Source: Glycine soja (Eukaryota > Streptophyta > Magnoliopsida > Fabales > Fabaceae). From it: 64,000 nt of DNA. Below the pieces are notes generated by a model. That model worked only from the letters and a program-made list of their open reading frames with translations, had not been told where the DNA came from and searched no databases. The stretch is from assembly GCF_004193775.1 (NCBI RefSeq), contig NC_041011.1, positions 16,214,201 to 16,278,200 on the forward strand, in the 5' to 3' direction. The first letter of the stretch is position 1, and every line of letters begins with the position of its first letter. Positions 37,165 to 47,344 of this stretch are shown piece after piece. A program made the translations under genes and the position numbers.

Positions 37165-37431
37165 GCACAAAAAAAAATTAATAATTCTACATCGGTTGAT
37201 CACAAAAACGATGTAGAAAGTACCCATTCAACATCGGTTATTAACAAAAACCGATGTAGAATGGTATAGTATACTACATTGTTTTCAGAATTGTTGTATA
37301 ATGGATTTCAACATCGGTTTTCATAACCGATGTTAAAATTTATACTTTTAATGATGGTAGTTTCAACATCGGTTCATAAACGATGTTGAAAGTTCATAAA
37401 AATCGATGTTAAAAAATTATTTTTAGTAGTG
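37165..37431 (-). repeat. CACTA-type right terminus with subterminal repeats
   Basis: At least six copies of CATCGGTT or its complement AACCGATG, often paired as hairpins, end in TTTTTAGTAGTG at 37431. This is a CACTA terminus facing the one at 5147. Confidence 0.75.
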
Positions 37432-39189
37432 ATATGATGATCCTTCTATATCCACGAGTCTTGTAACTTTAGAAAGATCTTCTTCATATGTCTGATAGAA
37501 ATATTTTGGCATCTGAACAACATCCTAATGAAAAAAAGAAGAAAAAAAATAATGAGTTTTGAGTTGCTTTAAAAAAATTCTTCATAAAATTGATGGAGTA
37601 AATTATGTGTATATGCTTGGACAAACTTGTATATTAACAAATAAATGAATGGCAGTGTTAAAATTAAAAAGTATTTGAAGATAATTACACTCTCATGGCT
37701 AATGAGAATGTAAAAACAGTCAAATGCTTTTTCTTTTACCAAATGAAGTCCCTAGTTTTATCTGCAAATTTTAAAGTTCACTATTTGTTAGCCACATGTT
37801 AACAAAATTTAAACCCCCAGATTTATTTGTTAGGATTGAACTTGTTAATATGAATCTTTTTCTCACATTAACAGGAGGCACATTTTTTGATCCATTTCCT
37901 CCTTGGTGTAACATAGTCATTGTAAGTAGAAAACCTGACTAAAGGAAGGAAGAAAAGAGAAGACAAACAATTTAGCGAGTTCCTAAAATATGAGGTCGTT
38001 TAATTCTATTCTATTAACTAAATAATAACAAAAAAGATGTTAACTAATAATATGAAGAACTAAATAGGCTTAAAAATGTTGATCCTTGTATTAATGATGT
38101 TGTCTACTGTTATTCTTATTTGAAAAAAATTGAAGAGCCATATTTTGTATTTCCATGATGATAAGAACTAATCTAATGCAATTTAAGTAATTAATGCATT
38201 TGTTGATTAAGTTTTAGGCGAGAAAAGATTGCTTGCAGAATTTCTTTCTTTTATATTTATTAAGATTTATGAAGTGCTATGCCGATGAGATGTTTAGCTA
38301 TGAAGTGTTTACATACATTTTATTTCATCACGGATGAAGTTTTATCCAAAGAAAGTGACAATGATATTTAATTAACTCCATGGTTTTAGTGAAGAGCAAA
38401 TGATAAAGCTAAAGAAAATTTAGCCTGTCTCAAAAGAAAGGGAATACGAAATTAAACGAGCAATTTGATGGCATTTGGTGTATTGCTTAAAGGAAAATAA
38501 TGACTTTTTGTACTTTGTCCAACTATCTGAAATTTGTTGTAGGTTGTTAAATTAATCCATGAAGTTGCTCAAATCATGAACGGTATGTCTTTGTGATTGT
38601 GATAAACTAGGTGAATGCATCACACTTTTATAAAATGGATTTATAGAATGAAAAGTGACTGACAAAGTTGTTATTCCTGCAGTGAACAATTGTTTATAGA
38701 ATTGACTACAAAATTCAGAATGTTTCTACATCCACTGGAAAAGGTTTGATTTTCTTGCATGGTCTTGCTTACTTGCATAGAGATTTTACTTAGTCTTTAT
38801 GATTGTAAATTGGAGCACCTTTTTTTTTTTGGAATTTTTTAGCTACTGTTAGCCCATTACCATTATATTAAACATGTACTTCTGAATCATTCATAGCCTT
38901 TTCTTTTCATGCAACTAGGTAACAAAGTGTGCCTGTAAAATATAGTATTTTTTTCTCTCCTGAGTTATGGATCCCTACGCAACAAAATCCAACTTGGGGT
39001 TCCTACCATTATTGATATTGATTTGGGCAATCAGAGCATCTTTAGATGAAAAATATATTTGATAAGTTAAAAGTTTGATGGTCATGTATAGATAATGTAT
39101 AACACTTTAAAGAAGTCAAGGAAGCTATTTGGGAGTATGGAAATGATAAGAGTCCTTAGATTTACTTTTATCTTCACAAATGAGTTTTA
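37432..39189. other. AT-rich intergenic stretch
   Basis: No gene, RNA or element end was recognised. Confidence 0.4.
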
Positions 39190-41300
39190 GGAGTTGATGA
39201 AAGTGCATATGTTGAGATTTGTGATGATTTCCATAGAAATGGTGTTCTTCCTAGTGGTATCAATTCATCCTTCATCTTCCTTAGAGCAAAATGTGATAAC
39301 TCACAACTTTTAGGTGATTTTAGACCTATATCTCTAGTGGGGTGCCTGAATAAAATATTAGCTAAGGTGTTAGCTAAGAGGTTAAAAAAGGTCTTGGAAG
39401 TTGTAATTGACCAAAGGCAAAGTGCTTTCCTTGGAGGAAGACAACTTTTACATAGTGTGTTGGTGGCAAATAAGGTGGTGGATGATGCAAAGAGAAGAAA
39501 GAAAAATGTCTTATATTCAAAGTTGATTTTGAAAAGGCATATGATTCGATATCTTGGGATTTCCTTTTATATATTTTAAAAATATTGAGTTTTCATGGCA
39601 AATGGATAAAGTGGATAAGAGGATGTCTTGAGTCCTCTTGGGTTTCAGTGCTAGTAAATGGAAGTCCAACCCAAAAATTTAAGTGTACCAAGGGATTACG
39701 TCAAGGTGACCCCTTGACACCTTTTCTTTTCTTGATAGTAGCGGAAGGGTTGAATGGAATGATGAGGGAAGCAAAAAGAGAAATTTGATATGATGGCTAC
39801 TTGGTGGGAAAGAATAATTATGAGGTTAGTATGTTGCAATATACCGATGGCACAATTTTTGTTGGGGAAGTAAATGTGAAAAATATCTTTACCATAAAAG
39901 CTATTCTTAGATTATTTGAAGTAATTTTTGGATTAAGGATGAACTTTCACAAGAGTAGTTTTGGAACTATTGGTGTGGAACTTGGAGAGATAGAGAGATA
40001 TGCTAATTTGCTAAATTGTAGAATTCTCTCTATTCCTCTCTTTACTTAGGATTGCCTATTGGGGCTAATCCTAGAAAGTGGAAATTTGGTAACCCGTTAT
40101 TCATAAGTTTGAGAAAAGATTGGCACTATGAAAACACATACATATTTTTTTTGGAGGAAGGGTGTGTTTAATAAATTCCTTCCTTTCATCATTACCCCTT
40201 TTCTTTCAATCTTTTTACAAGATTCTGAAAGAAGTTTGCTCCAAACTTGTGGGAATCCATAGGAGGTTTTTATTTGTGGGGGGGGGGGGGGGGGGGGGCA
40301 CCCAAAAATTGCTTGGGTCAAGTGATATTTGTAAATCAAAGAAGTTGGAAGGTTTAGAAGTGAATGATATTTTGGTGTTTAATGAGGCAATGTGGGGAAA
40401 ATGAAGGTGAAATCTTTTTCAAAACCAAAGAGGTGTTTGGAGTGAAGTGCTTGTGTCAAAGTATGATGGGTGGCGTGGTTTAATTTGTTGAGGGGTGAAA
40501 ACTCTTTGGAGAGTTTGTGGTGGAGACATGTCAAGAAAGTATGTGGGGGAAGTAGGAATGGGTGATAAAACTAGATTTTGGATTGATGCTTGGGTAAAGG
40601 GGAATTGTTTGGCAAATTTTTTTCTAAGACTTTTCCTTATTTTGGAACAAAAAGAGAATTTGGTTGGGGGAGATGGGGTGTGGAAGGAGGATAGTTGGTC
40701 TTGGGAGTTTAAGTAGAGGAGGGAAATGTTCGAATGGGAGAGGAAGTTGACTTTACGACTAACAAATTTGTTACAAAATGTGCAGGTGCATAGAGCCAAC
40801 TTGGATGTTTGGATTTGGTTGGATAGCCCCTTGGGTGTCTATTCTACAAATTCTGCATATATATCTCGTTTTTGTGAGGAAGGACAAGAGGAACTCAATA
40901 CCTTTTTATTGGAGGTGTGGAAACTATAGATCCCTAAGAAAGTGGCGTTATTCTTAATTTGGAGAGCAATGAGGGATGGACTCCCTACCAAAGATAATTT
41001 GAGAAAGCGTGGAATCATTTTGGAAGAATCCGAAGCGGTATGTCCTTTTTGCCATCAACATGTGAGGTGATTCATAAACTGTGGATGGAATGCTATCGGT
41101 GGATCTCGTTAGACTTTGCTGTTGTTATACCGGGTTCAATTCAAAGTAATTTTTTATTGAATTCGGGTGTAGGAAGGTCGATTGAGGAGACTCACACTTA
41201 GAGAGTTATATGGAGTGCGGTTATTTTTACCATTTGGAAGAAGAGAAATAACATTGTCTTCAATATGAATTCTGCATAAAATGTCTCTGATACAGGATTT
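39190..41300 (+). mobile_element. LINE (non-LTR) reverse transcriptase remnant
   Basis: Domains in order: the RT palm segments DFRPISLVGCLNKILAKVLA, DQRQSAFLGGRQLLHSVLVA and FEKAYDS (the last after a frame change near 39515), and KGLRQGDPLTPFLFLIVAEG. The active-site segment is LQYTDGTIF at about 39837-39863, where YADD is expected. A zf-RVT-like end follows (SWSWEFK, YSTNSAYISRF, KDNLRKRG, CPFCHQH). LINEs copy themselves by target-primed reverse transcription. Here stops (for example after 39788 and at 40714), frame changes and loss of one catalytic aspartate make it dead. The 5' part with the endonuclease is missing, a common sign of 5' truncation. Confidence 0.87.
40278..40298 (+). repeat. 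run of 21 G
   Basis: Uninterrupted G homopolymer within the LINE, where an RRFLW-GGG type segment is expected. It breaks the frame. A run this long is also error-prone in assembly. Confidence 0.9.
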
Positions 41301-42202
41301 TATATTTTTGGTTTGGTCTTGGTTATGTTCGTTGACTCCAAATTTTAAGTTTTCATTTGTTCAATGGAGCAGTAATATTTCAGCATGTCTCATAAGATTA
41401 TAAGAAATCTTGATGCAAGATTAGATAGGGAAGCAGAACCTGTAACGCTTGGGTGAAGTGCAGCATATGGTCATAATTTCATAGTTTCAGATATGAAGGC
41501 AAATTACAAATCATAAACGAATGACTAGGGGGGTTGTTCATGGCAGTTGCGGGGTGGGAGAAAGCATTTAGCCTTTCAAATCTTTTTTGATCCTGCTGGG
41601 TAGTGGTGGGTAGCTTAGGGGTTAGTAGGTATTTATATTCTTACCGGATATTAATACATCTTAACCCTGTTGCTATTGTTTGGAAATTGTTGTATACTTT
41701 TTATTAGGTACTTCTGGCAACAAATTATTGAAATATGTTTTGCTGATTTAATTTTTTTTATATTGTTATTTAATTATAATTTGTTATTAATATAATTTTT
41801 AAAGTAATTATTATTAAAATTAATAAATTTATCATATGTACTGTGATTAAATGATGATGTAAAATTTTTATATTTTTATATTTTTATAATTTTATGTATA
41901 TGTATAATCCTTTTTCTCACCACTTCAACATATCAACCATTTAAGTACAGAGATTTTTCCTATGAGCACTATTCACTTTTCCTAAAATTTTCCACAGCAA
42001 ATAAACGTAAGATAATTAGTGGGGCAATATTGTAAAAGAACTTAGAATCATTTGAGAAGTTTACCTATAATTTAACTCAGTTTTGCGTCGTAAAAATTGG
42101 GATCAACGCTGGACTTGTATATGGACAATTCTCAATTGGTGTCAGACAAATAATTCTAGAACTGCAAACCGGAAAAGCATAACTTGACCATTCGGGTGGC
42201 TA
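41301..42202. other. intergenic stretch before the Mutator-like element
   Basis: AT-rich. No gene was recognised. Confidence 0.4.
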
Positions 42203-42213
42203 TGTCACATTCA

Positions 42214-42600
42214 GGCAAATTGCCTAAAAGACCCCTTTTATAAACTTATTCTTGAAATAGGGTCTTTTTAGAACTAATTCTGGCATGGTGCTCTTTTTAA
42301 CGTAAGTTGCATGCATAAACCATGCAAATCGCCATTGGCAATGACGAGTTCGTTGCGGATTGGACATGTGGAACGCAAACCGCCAACGGTGTTGGCGACT
42401 TCCCTGAACGTGGCATCTCGCCACTTCCATTGGCGACACAGCTAGTGGTTCTGAAACCGCTAGTTTGACTGGCGAGTTTCTGAAACCGCAAGGCTACGGT
42501 GCAGGAGCAGGAGCTCCAGTGGTAGGGGTGCAGTGCAGAGCGGCAAGTTTGACTTCTTGGGCTTTGGTTATCGCCATTATTGCTGGCGATTTAAGCTCCA
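42214..42600 (+). repeat. left terminal inverted repeat of the MULE
   Basis: It matches the reverse complement of 51300-51710, with indels. It is rich in small hairpins around GGCGA/TCGCC, for example CCGCCAACGGTGTTGGCGA. Confidence 0.9.
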
Positions 42601-42759
42601 GTGGTGGATTATAAAATCCACTTCAACGAAGGCGCTGGAGTAAATTGGTACTTGGTAAAAAAGTGAGCTTTGAGTTTTGACGGAGAAAACTTTGTGGCGA
42701 GAAGGAGAGGCTTCATTTTTTTTTGCTTCGTGTTCTTCCAAATTTCTGAAAATAGTAAG

Positions 42760-43950
42760 TTATTTATTTAATATTTTGTGTCTTTTATTTATTTAGATGT
42801 TTCTGTTAAATTAATTTTGTATAGTTTAGTTTTAGTTCTTATATATAATGAAATAGTTTTAGATACTGTAACTTATTAATTTTGTATATTTTAGTTTTAG
42901 TTCTTATTAATTAGTTTTAGTTATTGTATAGTTTAGGTTTAGTTTAAATTTTATATATTACGTTAATTTTAGTTATTGTAAGTTCTTAGTATGTTAATTA
43001 GTTTGAATGTTAATATTAATTAGTTTTAGTTATTATATTTAGTTTAAATTTTATATATTACATTAGTTTTAGTTATTGTAAGTTATTAGTATGTTAATAT
43101 TATTTAGTTTAAATGTTAATATTAATTAGTTTTAGTTATTGTATAGTTTAGGTTTAGTTTAAATTTTATATATTACGTTAGAACGTTATTATGGGTATGG
43201 TATTTATTTTTAGTTAGAATGTTTGTATGGTATTTATTTAGTTTGTATGGTATTATTAATGTTATATATATTGCTTAAATTTTTGTTTCCATAATAATTT
43301 TTGGATTTATTATAATTTATTTGTATAATATATGTTATTTAATTTAAATTTTATTAATTAGAAAAAAATTGGTCATTTATTTAAATTTATGTATGTATTT
43401 TAATTTTTAATTTTGTTATTTGTAGAGTATTTTAGTTAGTATTTTAAGTTTTGCATGTATTTTAATTTATTTGGATATTATATTTAAATTTTATATATTA
43501 CGTTAGTTTTAGTTATTGTAAGTTATTAGTATATTAATTAGTTAGATTGTTAAAATTATTTAGTTTGAATGTTAATATTAATTAGTTTTAGTTATTGTAT
43601 AGTTTAGGTTTAGTTTAAATTTTATATATTACGTTAGAACGTTAGTATAGGTATGGTACTTATTTTTAGTTAGAATGTTTGTATGGTATTTATTTAGTTT
43701 GTATGGTATTGTTGATGTTATATATATTGCTTAAATTTATGTTTCCATAGTAATTTTTGGATTTATTATAATTTATTTGTATAATATATGTTATTTAATT
43801 TAAATTTTATTAATTGGAAAAAAAATTTGGTCATTTATTTAAATTTATGTATGTATTTTAATTTTTAATTTTGTTATTTGTAGAGTATTTTAGTTAGTAT
43901 TTAAAGTTTTGCATGTATTTTAATTTATTTGGATAGTATATTTAAATTTT
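42760..43950 (+). repeat. AT-rich region with a 456-bp tandem duplication
   Basis: Two copies spaced 456 bp apart share ACGTTAGAACGTTA (43175 and 43631), GTATGGTATTTATTTAG and TTGCATGTATTTTAATTTA. It lies between the left TIR and the plant-mobile-domain gene, a promoter or 5' UTR position. Confidence 0.8.
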
Positions 43951-44158
43951 ATTATTTGTATCATATATTTTGTTGTTCAAATTGATGTATATTGTTATTT
44001 ATTTAGATTTTAATTATTTGGTATGTATATTTAATTAATTTGTTGTAAGTGTACTAAATTTTTTAATGTTAAATTTTTGTTGTCAATTTTTTGTATTAGA
44101 TTTTATTTTACAGTATCAATGACATATTCGTCGTCATGTTCATCAAGTATACAAATTT

Positions 44159-46382
44159 AAGTCGGGTCCAATAGATGGAGATGTTTTATGGATGCAACCT
44201 AAGCATGTTTCAGAACATGTTTTGTTTGGAATGGAGAACCAGACAGAAAATTACACATCAGACGAGTTGTCCCCATTTATCAAGGACAAGAAGAAATACC
44301 AGAGGAAATTATTCCTCTGCTTTGCCAATCTGGTTTTTATTGGATAATGAAGATGGGCTACCTAAAAATAAATGCGTCATTAATTACTGTCTTGATTGAA
44401 AGATGGAGGCCCGAAACACATACGTTTCACATGAGATGCGGAGAGTGTACGATTACTCTTCAAGATGTCTCTGTATTATTAGGTCTGCATGTTGATGGGC
44501 ACCATTAATTGGTCAAACTAATCTTGATTGGGCTGAATTATGTGAAGAATTGTTGGGAGTCAGACCACAGGAAGGTGAACTTCAAGGCAGTGTGGTTAAA
44601 TTAAGTTGAGTAGCTTACCATTTTTCACAAATAAATAACCATGATGGTAACGTAGAACAACTACAAAGGTTTGCCCGTGCATGGATCCTTAGATTCATAA
44701 GAGGTGTCCTTTTTGTTGACAAAATCAGCAGCAAAGTTTCCCTAAGGTACCTGCAATTTTTAGGTGACTTTGAATAGTGCAGCACGTATACATAAGGACC
44801 TACCGTGCTTCTTTTTTATATAAAAAGATGTACAGCACCACCGATTACAAAATTAAATCGATCGGAGGTATGTGCATCTTAATCTAAATATGGGCATGGG
44901 AACGATGCACGACTTTGGCTCCAAAGAGGAATCCTCCCGTAATAGAAAATAAACCACTCGGACACAGGTTAGTTGTTTAAAAAATAAGATTTCATTTGAA
45001 AATAATTAATAATGTAATGCGTCGTCACTGATGATTTCATTTTTAGGTGGCTGCGACGTGGAAATCAGCATATTGGCAATGATGATATGCTAGTTTTTCG
45101 TCGCAAATTGGATATCATGAAACGACATGAGGTAAGAAGATCGTAATGTATTCGTTAAATAATAAATAAAATGTCATGCTTAAGTGAAAATTAAAAAGTG
45201 TGTTATTGTATGTAGTTTATGTGGGAGCCTTACACAACAACTGTTATGTCAGCGTTGCCTCCAATTTATTTGGTTGGTAGTGTAGCGTGGTGCGCGGTGG
45301 TGCCACTCATTTGTTTCCATGTTGTTGAGTGGCACCAACCCGATAGAGTGTTGCGACAATTTGGTATGCAACAACCTATTTCCGAGTGTCCTTCGCAACC
45401 ACTGAATATCCATGGCCTAACGCTAAAAGGCAAACAAGATGAAAATTGGTTCCAGCTGTTGGCCCCAATGATCAGTCAATGGAACAATCGAGCTGAGTTT
45501 AGGGTCGACATTTATCCTCGACAGAAGGGCCTATTGAGTTTTAACTCCGACTACATGGTCTGGTATAGGAGAAAAACGAAGATGTTCGTCGACCCAAAGA
45601 ATGCAAACACAACTACATTGGTATTTATTTCTTTTTGAATATTTAACTTCAAATTATTTTTTAAAGCATCGGCATTAATTTCCTGACCCTAATAATTGCA
45701 GGCTGAAGTTGCGAAGACATTACAGTATATGGTGTCACCACAAGGGAGGAACACATGGACAGTTGATGATCTCGTGCCTTATGTGGAGAAGATAACGATT
45801 TTATCCGAAGAGCAAGAGAGAATCTCTGAGCCTGTGGCACATGGTCCAACATCAGAGCGTCGATTTCCACCACAAGAGTTTCACATGCTTTAGTCAAGTG
45901 TTGAAACTCGAGGTTTTGGCAGACAAAGGGAGGTTGTTGAAGCGGAAGAATTTTCCCAACAAATGGAGCAACGTGGCCATAGAATGTATTACACGCCACC
46001 AACATTTTCTCAATATCCTTCACAGATGTATCAATATCATTTCCAAGGTCATGACACTGATATGTCTGCAAGCGAACATTCGTTTGGTGGTGTTGTGGAA
46101 ACACACCCTCATTTTTCATGGCCGACTATGACCCATTCACAACAACATGATCCCCCAATGGCAACACCTAACGCCCCATTGGCTTCGCAATGGAATGTAC
46201 TCGGAGCAATACCTGATATGGGTGACTTATTAGGTGTTGATTTGCGTCACGAGTTTTCTGTTGAGGCTGAGCAAGTAGAAGCGGGGAGACAGCGCGGCAG
46301 AAGAAATCATGATTGTCAAGCCCGAAGATGGGATCGACCATGTGGCACATCCTCATGGCATCACGGACACCATAATGAATGA
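44159..46382 (+). pseudogene. plant mobile domain (PMD/MAIN-like) gene in the MULE
   Basis: Blocks 44159-44967, 45047-45131, 45216-45620 and 45702-46382 have GT..AG borders. They encode a plant mobile domain protein of the MAIN/MAIL or phosphatase-7 long-form homolog type: GPIDGDVLWMQPKH, ITVLIERWRPETHTFHMRCG, TITLQDVSVLLGL, NNHDGNVEQLQRFARAWILR, PPIYLVGSVAWCAVVPLICF, VVEWHQPDRVLRQFG. A proline/glutamine-rich tail ends at the stop 46380-46382. PMD proteins occur both as host genes for genome stability and inside transposons; their role in transposition is unclear. Breaks are frame changes near 44275 and 44500, TGA near 44607 and TAG at 45891-45893. Splicing of the 5' part is inferred. Confidence 0.82.
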
Positions 46383-46696
46383 TTTTGATGTCTCTGTTTA
46401 AATTTGTTGTTGTATGTTTGTAATTTGAATTTGACACTTAATTTATCGTATCTCATTTATTAAGCCTTACTAATGGATACAGTTTATGTCGCGCATCAAA
46501 CTAGAATAATAAATAAAGTTTAAAAAAAAACTAAAGTAGACAAACGAAAATAAGTAATGGTACTAACTAACGATGAACACCAATTTCAACTTCTAAATGT
46601 AATTTTATTTCATTACATGCATCAGTCTGAACTTTTTCCACTTACCTATTTGCTTCAATTATAAGGTTCATCATCAGAAACTGCATAGATTTCAAG

Positions 46697-47165
46697 GGTT
46701 AGCGTTTACGATTTATGGCTTACGCCTAAGGTTTAGGGTTTGGGGTTTAGTGTTTAGGGTTTAGGGTTTATGGTTTAGTGTAAGGGTTTATGATCTAGGG
46801 TTTAGGGGTTTAGGGTTTATGGTTTGGGGTTTGTGGTTTAGGGTTTATGGTTTGAGGTTTAGGGTTTAGGGTTTAGGGTTTAGGGTAAGGGTTTATGATC
46901 TAGGGTTTAGGGGTTTAGGGTTTAGGGGTTAGTGTTTAAGGTTTAGGAGTTAGTGTAAGGGTTTAGGATTTAGGGTTTATGGTTTAAGGTTTAGGGTTTA
47001 TGGTTTAGGTTTATGATCTAGGGTTTAGGAGTTTAGGGTTTAAGGTTTAGGGGTTAGTGTAAGGGTTTGGTATTAAGGGTTTAGGGTTTAGGGTTTTAGG
47101 ATTTAGGGTTTAGGGTTAGGGCTTAGGATTTAGGGTTTAGTGTTTTTTGCGTAGGGCTTAGGGTT
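46697..47165. repeat. degenerate telomere-like (TTTAGGG)n array
   Basis: About 470 bp of GGTTTAGGGTTTAGGGTTTA-type sequence with variants (GGTTTATGG, GGTTTGGGG, AGGGTAAGGG), lying between the convergent PMD and transposase genes. It is the plant telomere motif but is interrupted and internal to a transposon, so it is an interstitial array, not a chromosome end. Confidence 0.92.
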
Positions 47166-47344
47166 AAACTACAGAAGTCATGAATAGACTGCTACATTCC
47201 AAAATAAGTAATGTTAAAGGAATAACGAAACTACACAAACCAAAATATGTAATGTTTCTAACTAACGATTTCATTGAAGACCACAAAGTAAATACATTCA
47301 AGACAACTTAAACCAATACAAGTCAGTCGTGTAGCATACATAAA

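Larger units (their letters stand above)
5147..37431. mobile_element. composite CACTA-type element with captured gene fragments (proposed)
   Basis: The left end reads CACTACTACAAAAG at 5147. The right end reads TTTTTAGTAGTG, ending at 37431, the inverted form of a CACTA terminus. Both ends adjoin subterminal copies of AACCGATGTAG or ACATCGGTT. Between them lie fragments of SFT2, a glycine-rich membrane protein, HSP90 (antisense), a LINE tail and a coiled-coil gene, and no CACTA transposase. Subtracting the Ogre-like element and the solo LTRs at 7283 and 13243 leaves about 13 kb. CACTA elements of legumes are known to capture host gene pieces. Against a single element, the three-base flanks differ (AGT and ATA), so the ends may belong to two insertions. 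Confidence 0.45.

Noticed and set aside
5144..37434. Matching 3-bp target duplication for the CACTA ends
   Set aside because: The flanks are AGT and ATA, so no duplication can be claimed; the composite call is kept at moderate confidence.
46697..47165. True chromosome end or telomere
   Set aside because: The array is short, degenerate and enclosed by genes and TIRs of a MULE.
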